In this document: positions 1-6,009 of the stretch, piece by piece
How the letters are laid out: the number at the start of each line of letters is the position of its first letter
Numbering within the stretch: position 1 is the first letter of the stretch
From: an uncultured Oscillospiraceae bacterium
GTDB taxonomy: Bacteria > Bacillota > Clostridia > Oscillospirales > Oscillospiraceae
DNA: 7,950 bases
Reading direction: 5' to 3'
Assembly (NCBI GenBank): GCA_900763675.1
Contig: CAAFLE010000075.1
Coordinates: forward strand, 1 to 7,950
The notes under the pieces: model-generated
What the model saw: the letters and a program-made list of their open reading frames with translations, nothing else
Told to the model about the DNA's origin: nothing
The model's database searches: none
Position numbers and translations under genes: made by a program

Positions 1-216
1 ACACGCCGCCGCTTCCTCCCGCGCCTGCTCCTCGTTGAGAGCGTAGGAATACCAGTACAGCCCCCACGGGATGGAGAGCGCGTCGCACTTGGCGATATTC
101 CGCTCCGCCCACGGGTCCACGCTCGTCCAGAACCCGCCGCGAACGATGACAAAGCCGTTCTGATACGGCGCAAGGTTGATGTCGCCCTGCCATTGGGAAA
201 TGTCGATGCCGTTCAT
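1..216 (-). CDS. GH25 lysozyme (N-acetylmuramidase) endolysin, N-terminal part; runs off the window
   Basis: This is the first 72 codons of a phage endolysin of glycoside hydrolase family 25, which cleaves the MurNAc-GlcNAc bond of peptidoglycan at lysis. I translated it from the sequence. It opens with GIDISQWQGDI (residues 3-13), the family's first beta strand carrying the conserved active-site-region Asp (D5). FVIVRGGFW (22-30) is the second strand, followed by DPWAERN (34-40), and PWGLYWYSYAL (50-60) matches the family's VGxYxYSYA strand. The later DxE catalytic pair should lie beyond the window, as should any cell-wall-binding domain. There is no signal peptide, as expected for a holin-dependent enzyme. 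The start follows the stop of the preceding gene directly (TAAATG), with a GGGAGG ribosome binding site about 10 bases upstream. It is the last gene of the run visible here. The family call is firm; catalytic competence cannot be judged from this fragment. Confidence 0.9.
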   Translation of the reverse strand, partial: MNGIDISQWQGDINLAPYQNGFVIVRGGFWTSVDPWAERNIAKCDALSIPWGLYWYSYALNEEQAREEAAAC

Positions 217-825
217 TTATCCTGCCTCCCTGTTTCCGAGATACCATTCCTTGATAACTGCGCTGTCGTGGGCATTCTGATAATCGAATATCCGCAGCGT
301 CGGTTTGTTGGACGCGCTGTACGTGAACGTGAGGGACGCCGTAGCGTTCTTGGCAAGGTTAATATTCTTGCTGCCGTATTCCATTCGGCTGTAGGAGGAT
401 ACCCGCGTCACGTTCCCGCACGCCACGGAGAGCTTTGTATCCTGCAAGCAGTCGATGCCGCTCTCGGCATAGCTCCAGTTGTCGCCGCTGGTGTACAGCG
501 TAAAGGACGTAGCTCCATACGAGATGCCGCCCGTGCCGGAATGCGTGATGCTGGCACCACGAACGCCGTACCAGTAGATGAACCGCTCGGGGCGCAGACG
601 CGCCGTTGTGTCATCGCTGCACAGTTTGGAGAGCGTCATGCCGGAAAGCCCGGCGCTGAACTGGTAGACGCCCTTTTTCACCATGGCAAAGCCGACGCCG
701 CTGTCGTCCAGCGTGACTGCGCCGGTCTCCGCGCCCGTGTAGGTGATGACCTCGCCTTTGCCGCCGTAGAGCGTGAGCGTGATCTTTCCGCCGCCTCCGG
801 CGCCGCAGTTTGTTCTTCCGATCAT
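217..825 (-). CDS. Beta-rich phage tail/fibre-associated protein (202 aa)
   Basis: This is probably a virion surface or fibre-tip protein; I do not recognise a precise family. The N-terminus is glycine-rich (residues 8-13, GAGGGG). It is followed by a short beta domain (about 14-70) with the pattern ITLTLYG, VITYTGAETGAVTLD and GVYQFSAGLSGMT. This pattern resembles small Ig-like or carboxypeptidase-regulatory-like modules that recur in Firmicutes phage tail proteins. Residues 80-202 are rich in aromatics, Ser, Thr and Gly (FIYWYGVRG, YTSGDNWSYAESG, LTFTYSASNKPTLRIFDYQN), as in carbohydrate- or receptor-binding beta sandwiches. There are four cysteines (7, 69, 126, 136), no signal peptide and no membrane segment. 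It sits between the repeat fibre and the endolysin, a usual place for receptor-binding or accessory fibre genes. A GGAGGTGA site, whose TGA is the stop of the upstream gene, lies 4 bases before the ATG. The gene is secure; the role is inferred from position and composition. Confidence 0.8.
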   Translation of the reverse strand: MIGRTNCGAGGGGKITLTLYGGKGEVITYTGAETGAVTLDDSGVGFAMVKKGVYQFSAGLSGMTLSKLCSDDTTARLRPERFIYWYGVRGASITHSGTGGISYGATSFTLYTSGDNWSYAESGIDCLQDTKLSVACGNVTRVSSYSRMEYGSKNINLAKNATASLTFTYSASNKPTLRIFDYQNAHDSAVIKEWYLGNREAG

Positions 826-829
826 GCTC

Positions 830-1690
830 TCACCTCCAAAGAAGAATCGTCGGGATCGTCACGGCGGCGGACGGAATCTCGGCGGCGTAGATATACACGC
901 CCCCGGCATAGCTCTCCGCCACGGGAGCGAATGTCCCGCTCATGGCGTCCGCCGCGCCGAACACGACCTCCGGCGTCATTGCTTCCGCCGCGCCCGTAAG
1001 AGGCACGGCGGCGCGGTACGGAAAGTCCCCGTAAGTCTCGTCCGCGGTGAACGACGCCGCTTCCACCACCGTATTGGTGAACGTCAGCTTCACCGCGTCG
1101 GCGGCGAGCTTCTGCGCCGTGACCGCACCCGGGGAAATATGCGTCGAAAGCACAGCGAGCGCCGCGAGCTTTTCCGCCGTAACCGCCGCCGCGGCGAGCT
1201 TTTCCGTTGCAACGCTGCCCGCGCCGAGCTTATCCGCGCCCAGCACCGGAACGTGCGCCGCATCCAGCACGGGGAGACGCGAAAGCTCCAGCGTGCCGGA
1301 TACCACGTCCGCGGCGGCGTGCGTATGCTCTGCCGCCGCGCCGCCGAGAGCGAGCGCTGTGACCTCCGCGGCGAGCTTGGCAAGCGTGATGCTCCCGTCC
1401 GATACGCTGCCCTGCGTCACGTCCTGCATCGCCTGTGCAAGCTGCTCGAGCGCCGTTTGGATGTCGGACGCCGAAAAGCCGGGGATCGTCGCAACGCCGA
1501 GCTGCGCGGCGCACCCGCTGCCGGTCAGCTCGGCGAGCAGCGCGTTGAATTTCTCCCGGACGACCGCCGTGACGAGCGCGTCGAACACCTTCTTGTTCTG
1601 CGCCGCCGTTCCAGTCAGCTTATCCGCCTGACTCTGCACGCCGTTTGCCGCAATGGCTTCCTGCGTAATCTTCTGTTCCTGTATGCTCAT
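830..1690 (-). CDS. Phage tail fibre / receptor-binding protein with decapeptide repeats (286 aa)
   Basis: This is a probable trimeric tail fibre. Residues 1-60 (KITQEAIAANGVQSQADKLT and AAQNKKVFDALV) form the kind of alpha-helical N-terminus I associate with Firmicutes phage fibres, where it would attach to the tail. EHTHAAADVVSGTL (121-134) carries the HTH-A-D-SGTL signature common in fibre shafts, where an HxH pair can bind metal in a trimer. Residues 151-200 form five decapeptides in strict register (GADKLGAGSV, ATEKLAAAAV, TAEKLAALAV, LSTHISPGAV, TAQKLAADAV). A related unit, ITLAKLAAEV, lies at 101-110. Such repeats are expected to form a beta-helical shaft. Residues 205-286 are a beta-rich tip ending TIPTILLWR. 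The start has an AGAGGTGA site whose TGA ends the upstream gene, 4 bases before the ATG. It lies downstream of the tail-nozzle gene. Fibre identity is well supported; receptor and exact attachment point are unknown. Confidence 0.85.
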   Translation of the reverse strand: MSIQEQKITQEAIAANGVQSQADKLTGTAAQNKKVFDALVTAVVREKFNALLAELTGSGCAAQLGVATIPGFSASDIQTALEQLAQAMQDVTQGSVSDGSITLAKLAAEVTALALGGAAAEHTHAAADVVSGTLELSRLPVLDAAHVPVLGADKLGAGSVATEKLAAAAVTAEKLAALAVLSTHISPGAVTAQKLAADAVKLTFTNTVVEAASFTADETYGDFPYRAAVPLTGAAEAMTPEVVFGAADAMSGTFAPVAESYAGGVYIYAAEIPSAAVTIPTILLWR

Positions 1691-1694
1691 TTCT

Positions 1695-3560
1695 TCACCT
1701 CTTTGCGTAATTGCCCGTTACATAGTGCTTTGTGATCTGGAAAATGCCGAAGCCCTCGTTCGGCTCGCTGTTGCGTACGATGATCTGCAACCGCTTATAA
1801 TTTTTCACCTTGCGGTTGACGAAGATCTCCTGCGGGCTTTCGTCCGTGCTGAACGTGATGCGCTCAAAGTCGATGTCCGAAAAGTCGAGAATGTCCATCG
1901 GCTTCCCGGCGACGCGCTTTTCGTGTCCGCCGGTGCGGTCGGCACGGATGAACACCTCCGCGCTCGAGCGCGTGTACGGCTTGATCGTCACGCAGCAGCC
2001 GCGCTTTAAGAGCGTTTTCAGCACCGCCGGGGTGCCGTCGTCGTCGTACTTTGTCGCCCACACGGCGGAGATCGCCGCGCCGTCGTCGCTGTAGCGGCTC
2101 ATGTCCTCTTTATCCGTGTTGAACTTGCAGATCCGCCCGTCCGCCGTGCCGAAATACAGCTCCTCCGCCGTACCGGAGCGCTGCACGAACCAGCACAGCG
2201 CCGGGATGTCCTCCCAGTAAAAGCCCTCATAGACAAAATCGCCGAGCGCGGCGCTCCGGTAGGTTTTCGTCTGTCTGCCGTTGAGGATATAAACATGACC
2301 GCCCGGCAGCGCCAGCAGATACATTCCGTTCCAGACCGCCGCCTCCGCCGAGGAAAGCTCCGGTTCGTCGGTAAGGCGGGCGTTGAGATAGTGGCTGCGG
2401 TTCTGGATGATCTTCTCCCCGGTCAGACTGCTGCTCGAGATCGCCGCAACGCCGGAGCGCGAGAGGAAGAGCGGATCGTCGTAGAGCGAGGCAAAGCTCC
2501 CCGGCGCGACTGCGCCGACGCCCGCGATCGTCTGCTGCAAAGTGAACACCGCTTCGCCGGAATCGTCCAGCGCGGCGGAGCGGAGAAACACGGTGCTGTC
2601 GCTCCCGTCGTCCGCCTTGACGATGCCGAGCGCGTTCCCGACGCGGCAGTAGCCGCGGATCGGCGTCGCCGCGCCGCCGACGGCGGCATACCCGAGATCG
2701 GGCATATACGCCGGGTCGTTCAGCCCGCTCATCCAGTCGAGATTCGGATAATCGGGATTGCCCGAGAGGACGACGCGGTCGTTTGAGCCGACGCCGTAGG
2801 TCGTGATGACCGTGCATTTGTCGATACGCTCGGCGTACCCCTCGACCGTGTGCGGAAACTCCACGACCAGCCCGTCGGTCGCGCCCGCGCCCGGCGCGGC
2901 GGGCGCGGCGGAAAACGTGATCGTCCCCGCCGCACGGTCGAGCGTGAAGTCCGTGACCTCCTCGCCCCAGACCCAGGCGCGTACCGCGCCGGTCACGTCG
3001 ATCTCGCCGTCGAGCGTGAACGTTATGCTCTCGCCGTCGGTCTGAAAGGCGTTTTTTCGGTACGGCGTGAGCAGATTGACCGCCTCATAGAACACTCCGC
3101 CGCCGGAGGGGCTGCGCGTGATCGTCGTCGTGGGGATATAGGCTCCCCCGGCGGATACGCGCTTTGCCTCCGTCCCATCATAGGAGAAAAACCCGCCGCC
3201 GGTGACGATCCAGAGCTTTCCGGCAAGAAACGCCGCCCGGCTCTTGTGCCGGGGCAATCCGGAGAGCAGCTCCGTACTCACGCCGTCCTCGTCCCAGAGG
3301 CAGAGCTTTGTTCCGGCGTGGACGAGCCGCTTCTGCACGCCGCCGAACTCCGCGCCGAAAATGCCGTACACGGTCTCGCCCAGCCGCTGCACCGTGTGGT
3401 AGCCGAGCCACTTGCGCGGCGTGCCGCCGGTGTCGGCGACGATGTTTGTGCAAAGCGGGCTGCGGCAGCTCTCCACGAGCGACGGGTCTGTGGAAAAGTC
3501 CGCGCCGCGAAAGGCGGCGTACTGTGTGCGGGTGATCCCCGCGCCGCGCTTTTTCCCCAT
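1695..3560 (-). CDS. Packaged-DNA stabilization / tail-nozzle-like protein of short-tailed phage (621 aa)
   Basis: This large beta-rich protein most resembles in overall character the DNA-stabilization/tail-nozzle proteins of podoviruses (P22 gp10-like or T7 gp12-like), which close the neck below the portal and adaptor. Strand-turn units recur through the chain, compatible with a beta propeller: KRLVHAGTKLCLWDEDG (77-93), GKLWIVTGGGFFSYDGT (114-130), DDPLFLSRSGVAAISS (361-376), MYLLALPGGHVYILNG (413-428), ELYFGTADGRICKFN (467-481). The C-terminus (586-621, KNYKRLQIIVRNSE...FQITKHYVTGNY) is a beta tail. There is no signal peptide or membrane segment. The frame stays open upstream to 3965, but the first 135 codons there are Arg/Ser-rich shadow of the adaptor gene. 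The ATG at 3560 follows a perfect GGAGGTGA, so I start there. It follows the adaptor gene by 4 bases and precedes the fibre gene by 4. The assignment rests on size, fold pattern and neighbours; another beta-propeller tail protein remains possible. Confidence 0.82.
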   Translation of the reverse strand: MGKKRGAGITRTQYAAFRGADFSTDPSLVESCRSPLCTNIVADTGGTPRKWLGYHTVQRLGETVYGIFGAEFGGVQKRLVHAGTKLCLWDEDGVSTELLSGLPRHKSRAAFLAGKLWIVTGGGFFSYDGTEAKRVSAGGAYIPTTTITRSPSGGGVFYEAVNLLTPYRKNAFQTDGESITFTLDGEIDVTGAVRAWVWGEEVTDFTLDRAAGTITFSAAPAAPGAGATDGLVVEFPHTVEGYAERIDKCTVITTYGVGSNDRVVLSGNPDYPNLDWMSGLNDPAYMPDLGYAAVGGAATPIRGYCRVGNALGIVKADDGSDSTVFLRSAALDDSGEAVFTLQQTIAGVGAVAPGSFASLYDDPLFLSRSGVAAISSSSLTGEKIIQNRSHYLNARLTDEPELSSAEAAVWNGMYLLALPGGHVYILNGRQTKTYRSAALGDFVYEGFYWEDIPALCWFVQRSGTAEELYFGTADGRICKFNTDKEDMSRYSDDGAAISAVWATKYDDDGTPAVLKTLLKRGCCVTIKPYTRSSAEVFIRADRTGGHEKRVAGKPMDILDFSDIDFERITFSTDESPQEIFVNRKVKNYKRLQIIVRNSEPNEGFGIFQITKHYVTGNYAKR

Positions 3561-3564
3561 GACC

Positions 3565-3572
3565 TCACCTCC
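3565..3572 (-). promoter_or_regulatory. Ribosome binding site with embedded stop codon; fixes the nozzle-protein start
   Basis: The minus strand reads GGAGGTGA, then 4 bases, then ATG at 3560. The TGA of this Shine-Dalgarno sequence is the stop codon of the adaptor gene. This decides the start of the large downstream gene, whose frame is open far upstream, and implies tight translational coupling. The same design recurs at 830-837 and, as AGAGGTGA, at 1695-1702. Confidence 0.85.
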
Positions 3573-4119
3573 GGTAGAGCGTCTGCGCCACGCGCCGGTT
3601 GTCGTCCGGGAACGCCGTGGAGAGCTGCGCCGCGGCGCGGTCATACATGGCGAGCATTGAGGCGTAGTCCAGCACGAGATCGGGCAGAAGCTGCTGCGCC
3701 GCCACGTAGTACGGCATACATTCGCAGGCATCCGGCGCAATCTCAAATTCGTAGCCGTCGGGCGCGTCCGCCGGGATGGTCTTCGGCAGCGCGAAATACT
3801 CCACGACGATCTCCGCGGCACGTCCCTCCGGCACAATGAGCTTTCCGCCGCGCCAGCGGAGAGAGCGCAGCCGCTTTCCGTCCGCCCATACAAAGCGCAG
3901 CGCGGCAAAGTCCGGCGGCATTTCGTATGCGTCCGTCCCCGCCCGGAGCGGCAGCGCATACTCACGCACGATGCGCTTGGTCTGCGCGAGCATTTTCTGC
4001 GCCGTGTCGAAAAAGGCGGTCATTTTCTTTTCTATGTCCTCGTCATGCTCGATCTCGCCGCCCGCGCTGTGTTCGTCGAGGAGCATATATACCTTGTTTT
4101 TCGCTTCGCCCAGCGTCAT
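3565..4119 (-). CDS. Head-tail adaptor (connector) protein (184 aa)
   Basis: This is a likely adaptor that binds under the portal ring and receives the tail nozzle, as P22 gp4 and T7 gp11 do in short-tailed phages. The layout fits that class. An alpha-helical N-terminus (2-55) opens with TLGEAKNKVYMLLDEHSAGG and continues DIEKKMTAFFDTAQKMLAQTKRI. A beta insert covers about 62-115 (AYEMPPDFAALRFVWADGKRLRSL, GGKLIVPEGRAAEIVVEYF). A helical C-terminus (128-184) contains the acidic stretch IAPDACECMPYYVAAQQLLPD. The frame extends upstream to an ATG at 4158, but that adds a Cys/Arg-rich stretch overlapping the previous gene. The ATG at 4119 starts the conserved-looking helix, with GAGAGG about 9 bases upstream. 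It lies 13 bases after the 91-aa gene and 4 before the nozzle gene. Fold and context support the role; no portal gene is visible to confirm the partner. Confidence 0.82.
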   Translation of the reverse strand: MTLGEAKNKVYMLLDEHSAGGEIEHDEDIEKKMTAFFDTAQKMLAQTKRIVREYALPLRAGTDAYEMPPDFAALRFVWADGKRLRSLRWRGGKLIVPEGRAAEIVVEYFALPKTIPADAPDGYEFEIAPDACECMPYYVAAQQLLPDLVLDYASMLAMYDRAAAQLSTAFPDDNRRVAQTLYRR

Positions 4120-4132
4120 GGCGCACCGCCTC

Positions 4133-4408
4133 TCAAAGCTCGTCGAGCAGCAGCACACGCACGTCCGTCCCCGCGGCGGAGGCGACGAGTGAGAGATCGA
4201 GCGCCGTGAACGGCACGGCGGTGCGCTCGCCGGGGGCGAGACGCCAGCCGTTGCTCTCCGAAGCGTCCGCGCCGTCGGCGCGGCGCTCCTTCAGATACAC
4301 GCTCGCGGATTCGCTGTTGTTCTGCACCATGCAGGCAAGCCCGCTCACGCGGACGGTCTCGGCGCTCGTCCCGAGCGTGAGAGCGCGGATGGAATCAATT
4401 TTCTTCAT
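4133..4408 (-). CDS. Small beta-rich protein of unknown function in the virion operon (91 aa)
   Basis: I do not recognise this protein. It starts MKKIDSIRALTLG and then alternates short hydrophobic strands with polar turns (ETVRVSGLACMVQNN, ASVYLKERR, RLAPGERTAVPF, LDLSLVASA, DVRVLLLDEL). That pattern looks like a compact beta sandwich. It is acidic overall, with one cysteine and no signal peptide or membrane segment. The ATG at 4408 has a good AAAGGAG site with a 5-base gap. An in-frame ATG at 4423 overlaps the previous stop (ATGA) but lacks a ribosome binding site, so I prefer 4408. Its place between the XhlA-like gene and the head-tail adaptor suggests a virion part such as a head or neck decoration, but nothing in the sequence proves it. 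Confidence 0.75.
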   Translation of the reverse strand: MKKIDSIRALTLGTSAETVRVSGLACMVQNNSESASVYLKERRADGADASESNGWRLAPGERTAVPFTALDLSLVASAAGTDVRVLLLDEL

Positions 4409-4419
4409 GGTTTCTCCTT

Positions 4420-4629
4420 TCATGTGTAGAGAATGCGCAGCACGGCGGCGAGGACCGCCGCGCCGATGCCGGAGAGAATGCCGATGAGCCAGTTGAGCTT
4501 GGTATTGATCGTCGCCATGGAGACGTCCCCGGCGGCGAGCCGCTTTACGGTGTCGTCCTGAAAGCGGCTGAAACGCTTTTGCAGCTCCAGCAGCTCGTGG
4601 CACGGCTGGTTCTGGCAGGTCGGGTCCAT
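4420..4629 (-). CDS. XhlA-like (haemolysin-type) small membrane protein (69 aa)
   Basis: This small protein has the layout of XhlA-type phage proteins: a soluble helical N-terminal part and one C-terminal membrane helix. Residues 9-40 (PCHELLELQKRFSRFQDDTV and onwards) look helical and amphipathic. INTKLNWLIGILSGIGAAVL (41-60) resembles the family's typical KLNWxIG junction and leads into a hydrophobic segment that ends near 67 (RILYT). In family members this protein helps a holin release the endolysin or cause lysis. Here it follows a holin candidate by 6 bases, which supports a lysis role. The gap upstream of its ATG carries only an AAGGGAAG-like binding site, so translation may depend on coupling to the holin gene. 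Two cysteines occur near the N-terminus (5, 10). A role in virion assembly or DNA entry cannot be excluded, because the gene lies between capsid and neck genes. Confidence 0.8.
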   Translation of the reverse strand: MDPTCQNQPCHELLELQKRFSRFQDDTVKRLAAGDVSMATINTKLNWLIGILSGIGAAVLAAVLRILYT

Positions 4630-4635
4630 CGCCGG

Positions 4636-4854
4636 TCACTTCCCTTCCAGCCGCGGGCGGACGACGCCGTTATACACGGCGCTGAAGCCCGCCGCCATCG
4701 CGCCGACGGCGAGCGAGAGCAGGATCTGTCTGCCGGTGCTCCAGTCGGTCAGCGCCTGCTGCAGCACGGCGGCGTCTGCCAGCAGATACGCCAGCGCCGC
4801 CTGCCAGAACGTCTTTCCGGCGCGGATGAGAATGTCTTTCGTATGTTCGTTCAT
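4636..4854 (-). CDS. Holin candidate, r1t-like, two membrane helices (72 aa)
   Basis: This is a probable phage holin, which pores the cytoplasmic membrane so that the endolysin can reach the wall. The charged start MNEHTKDILIRAGK leads into TFWQAALAYLLADAAVLQQ (15-33), a first membrane helix. DWSTGRQ forms a short loop, and ILLSLAVGAMAAGFSAVYNG (44-63) is a second helix. The C-terminus, VVRPRLEGK, is basic. The RAxKTFxQAxLA pattern near the N-terminus resembles the r1t-type holin family, and the length is typical. The frame is open upstream to 4968, but that adds only an Arg-rich stretch read from the hairpin region. The ATG at 4854 has AAAGGAG with a 7-base gap, so I use it. It sits 195 bases after the capsid gene and directly before the XhlA-like gene, far from the endolysin at the other end of the operon. 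Confidence 0.82.
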   Translation of the reverse strand: MNEHTKDILIRAGKTFWQAALAYLLADAAVLQQALTDWSTGRQILLSLAVGAMAAGFSAVYNGVVRPRLEGK

Positions 4855-4886
4855 GGATGCTTCTCCTTTCAAAATGTCTCGCAGAG

Positions 4887-4906
4887 TTTGCGCCCGCAGG
4901 CGCAAA
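4887..4906. repeat. Inverted repeat / hairpin D (8-bp perfect stem)
   Basis: TTTGCGCC at 4887-4894 pairs perfectly with GGCGCAAA at 4899-4906 around a CGCA loop. It is the hairpin nearest the holin gene, ending 33 bases before the holin ATG in transcript order. There is no U-run after the stem on the minus-strand transcript, so it is not a textbook terminator. Confidence 0.75.
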
Positions 4907-4920
4907 AGGATTTCAAATCG

Positions 4921-4951
4921 TTTTCTCCGGCGACATATGCGTCGGAGAAAA
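4921..4951. repeat. Inverted repeat / hairpin C (9-bp perfect stem, extendable)
   Basis: TTTTCTCCG at 4921-4929 pairs with CGGAGAAAA at 4943-4951. The stem can extend by a G-U pair and two more pairs (4930-4932 with 4940-4942). The T4 and A4 runs are part of the stem. A bidirectional attenuator is conceivable, but no unpaired U-tract follows on either strand. Confidence 0.75.
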
Positions 4952-4958
4952 CTCTTCC

Positions 4959-5003
4959 CGGTCTGCAAACGTGCGAGCGCAGCGAGTGCGCTGCAGCAGA
5001 CCG
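4959..5003. repeat. Inverted repeat / nested hairpin B (8-bp outer stem, 6-bp inner stem)
   Basis: CGGTCTGC at 4959-4966 pairs perfectly with GCAGACCG at 4996-5003. Within the loop, AGCGCA (4976-4981) pairs with TGCGCT (4987-4992) around GCGAG. The result is a two-level hairpin in non-coding sequence. Confidence 0.72.
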
Positions 5004-5012
5004 CATCCCCCC

Positions 5013-5047
5013 TCGATGGAAAGCCCGGCGAAGCGGGTTTCCATCGA
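5013..5047. repeat. Inverted repeat / hairpin A directly after the capsid stop codon
   Basis: TCGATGGAAA (5013-5022) pairs with TTTCCATCGA (5038-5047), a 10-bp perfect stem. It extends inward after a one-base bulge (CCC 5024-5026 with GGG 5035-5037). The plus-strand apex contains GCGAAGC (5028-5034), known as an unusually stable DNA mini-hairpin. It starts only 2 bases after the capsid TGA in transcript order, so it could protect the capsid mRNA 3' end or attenuate read-through. Confidence 0.78.
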
Positions 5048-5049
5048 AA

Positions 5050-6009
5050 TCAGCCCGGATTTCCGAAGATGATCTGGCGGGCGTCGCCCCAGCCGACGCC
5101 GAAGTCGGCATACGCCGTGTACAGATCCTTCAGCGGGTTATCCTGCGGCGACTGCATGACGGTCGGGCGGGTGTTGTAGACGATGTTCACCAGCTCCTTC
5201 ATCAGCCGGCGGTCGCACACCGCCCACTGCTTGGCGCTGAAGCCGTCCGCGCCGCCGCCCATGACGATATAGCGCATACCGTACACGGGGTTCGCGGCGT
5301 TGTCGGCGCTCTCCGGGTCGCCGGTGGGCATGAGACGGGCGTTTTCGCCGAACATCTTCTTTGCCTTCTCCTCCAGCTCGGGTGCGATCAGGACGGTGTC
5401 AAAATCGCACAGGAACGGCATACCGTCGGGAGTGAGAAAGCGGTTGGCGCGACTCTGCGCCGCCGTGATGGCGGAAACGGAAAAGGCGTCCGTGGAGATG
5501 TTGGAGTACGTCCCGGCGTCGGTGTCGGCGACGAAGCTGCGGCCCGAGGAGCCGCGGGAAGCGACCGGGTGCGCGGCGTTCGCCCAGCTCACGCCGTCGC
5601 CGCCGTTGTGCTTGCCGTCGGTGTTCCAGGCGTTGGCGAACATACGCAGCACGTGCAGATACACCGTGAGCGCCATGCTGTCGCCGAGCTTCGTGCCGAC
5701 CTTCTTCGTCTCGCCCATTTTATCGACCTTGGCTTCCTTGTAGCCGACGGGAATGGAGAGCGTGTACTCGACCGGCGTGATGACGGTCTTGAAGCCGCGC
5801 TTGAGACTGCCCTCGTTGAGATTTTCGCCGTCGTAGCGCGGCGCTTCGCCGTAGCCGCCGGAGCCGGTCAGCTCATAGTCGATGCTCTTGGCGTTCACCT
5901 CGCCGACGACGGGGGAGAGCTTGTTCAGACGATCGGCATACGCAAAGTCGAACGCCTTTCCGACAAACGCATAGTTGTCGGTCGTCCAGTTTTTAAAATT
6001 GCTGCTCAT
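5050..6009 (-). CDS. Major capsid protein (319 aa)
   Basis: This is the probable main shell subunit, which would assemble with the scaffold into the procapsid. Length and sequence style fit HK97-fold capsid proteins of Firmicutes phages. The N-terminus (1-35, FKNWTTDNYAFVGKAFDFAYADRLNKL) is helical, as N-arms are. GGYGEAPRYDGENLNEGSLKRGFKTVITPVEYTLSIPVGYKEAKVDKMG (51-99, quoted here in part by position) resembles an E-loop leading into the spine-helix region. TAAQSRANRFLTPDGMPF (182-199) and FDTVLIAPELEEKAKKMFG (203-221) form the P-domain strand and helix. PVYGMRYIVM (241-250) and QWAVCDRRLMKELVNIVYNT (261-280) lead to a C-terminal beta segment. AAAAGGAG lies about 12 bases before the ATG. 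It follows scaffold and decoration genes, the classic capsid block, and is followed by the hairpin cluster. I see no protease domain nearby, so maturation cleavage is not implied. Confidence 0.88.
   Translation of the reverse strand: MSSNFKNWTTDNYAFVGKAFDFAYADRLNKLSPVVGEVNAKSIDYELTGSGGYGEAPRYDGENLNEGSLKRGFKTVITPVEYTLSIPVGYKEAKVDKMGETKKVGTKLGDSMALTVYLHVLRMFANAWNTDGKHNGGDGVSWANAAHPVASRGSSGRSFVADTDAGTYSNISTDAFSVSAITAAQSRANRFLTPDGMPFLCDFDTVLIAPELEEKAKKMFGENARLMPTGDPESADNAANPVYGMRYIVMGGGADGFSAKQWAVCDRRLMKELVNIVYNTRPTVMQSPQDNPLKDLYTAYADFGVGWGDARQIIFGNPG

Noticed and set aside
1091..1240. Possible CRISPR-like or tandem DNA repeat
   Set aside because: The 30-base periodicity comes from in-frame decapeptide units in a fibre protein; repeats are diverged and there are no unique spacers.
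3561..3965. N-terminal extension of the stabilization/nozzle gene to an upstream ATG
   Set aside because: The extra 135 residues are Arg/Ser-rich and out of frame over the adaptor gene, whereas the ATG at 3560 has a perfect GGAGGTGA site.
4409..4639. N-terminal extension of the 91-aa gene
   Set aside because: It overlaps the whole XhlA-like gene in another frame; the start at 4408 has a good binding site.
4855..4968. N-terminal extension of the holin gene
   Set aside because: It reads through two hairpins, gives an Arg-rich non-membrane stretch, and bypasses the AAAGGAG site just before 4854.
4887..5047. Set of intrinsic terminators after the capsid gene
   Set aside because: None of the four stems is followed by a U-tract on either strand, so I list them as hairpins only.
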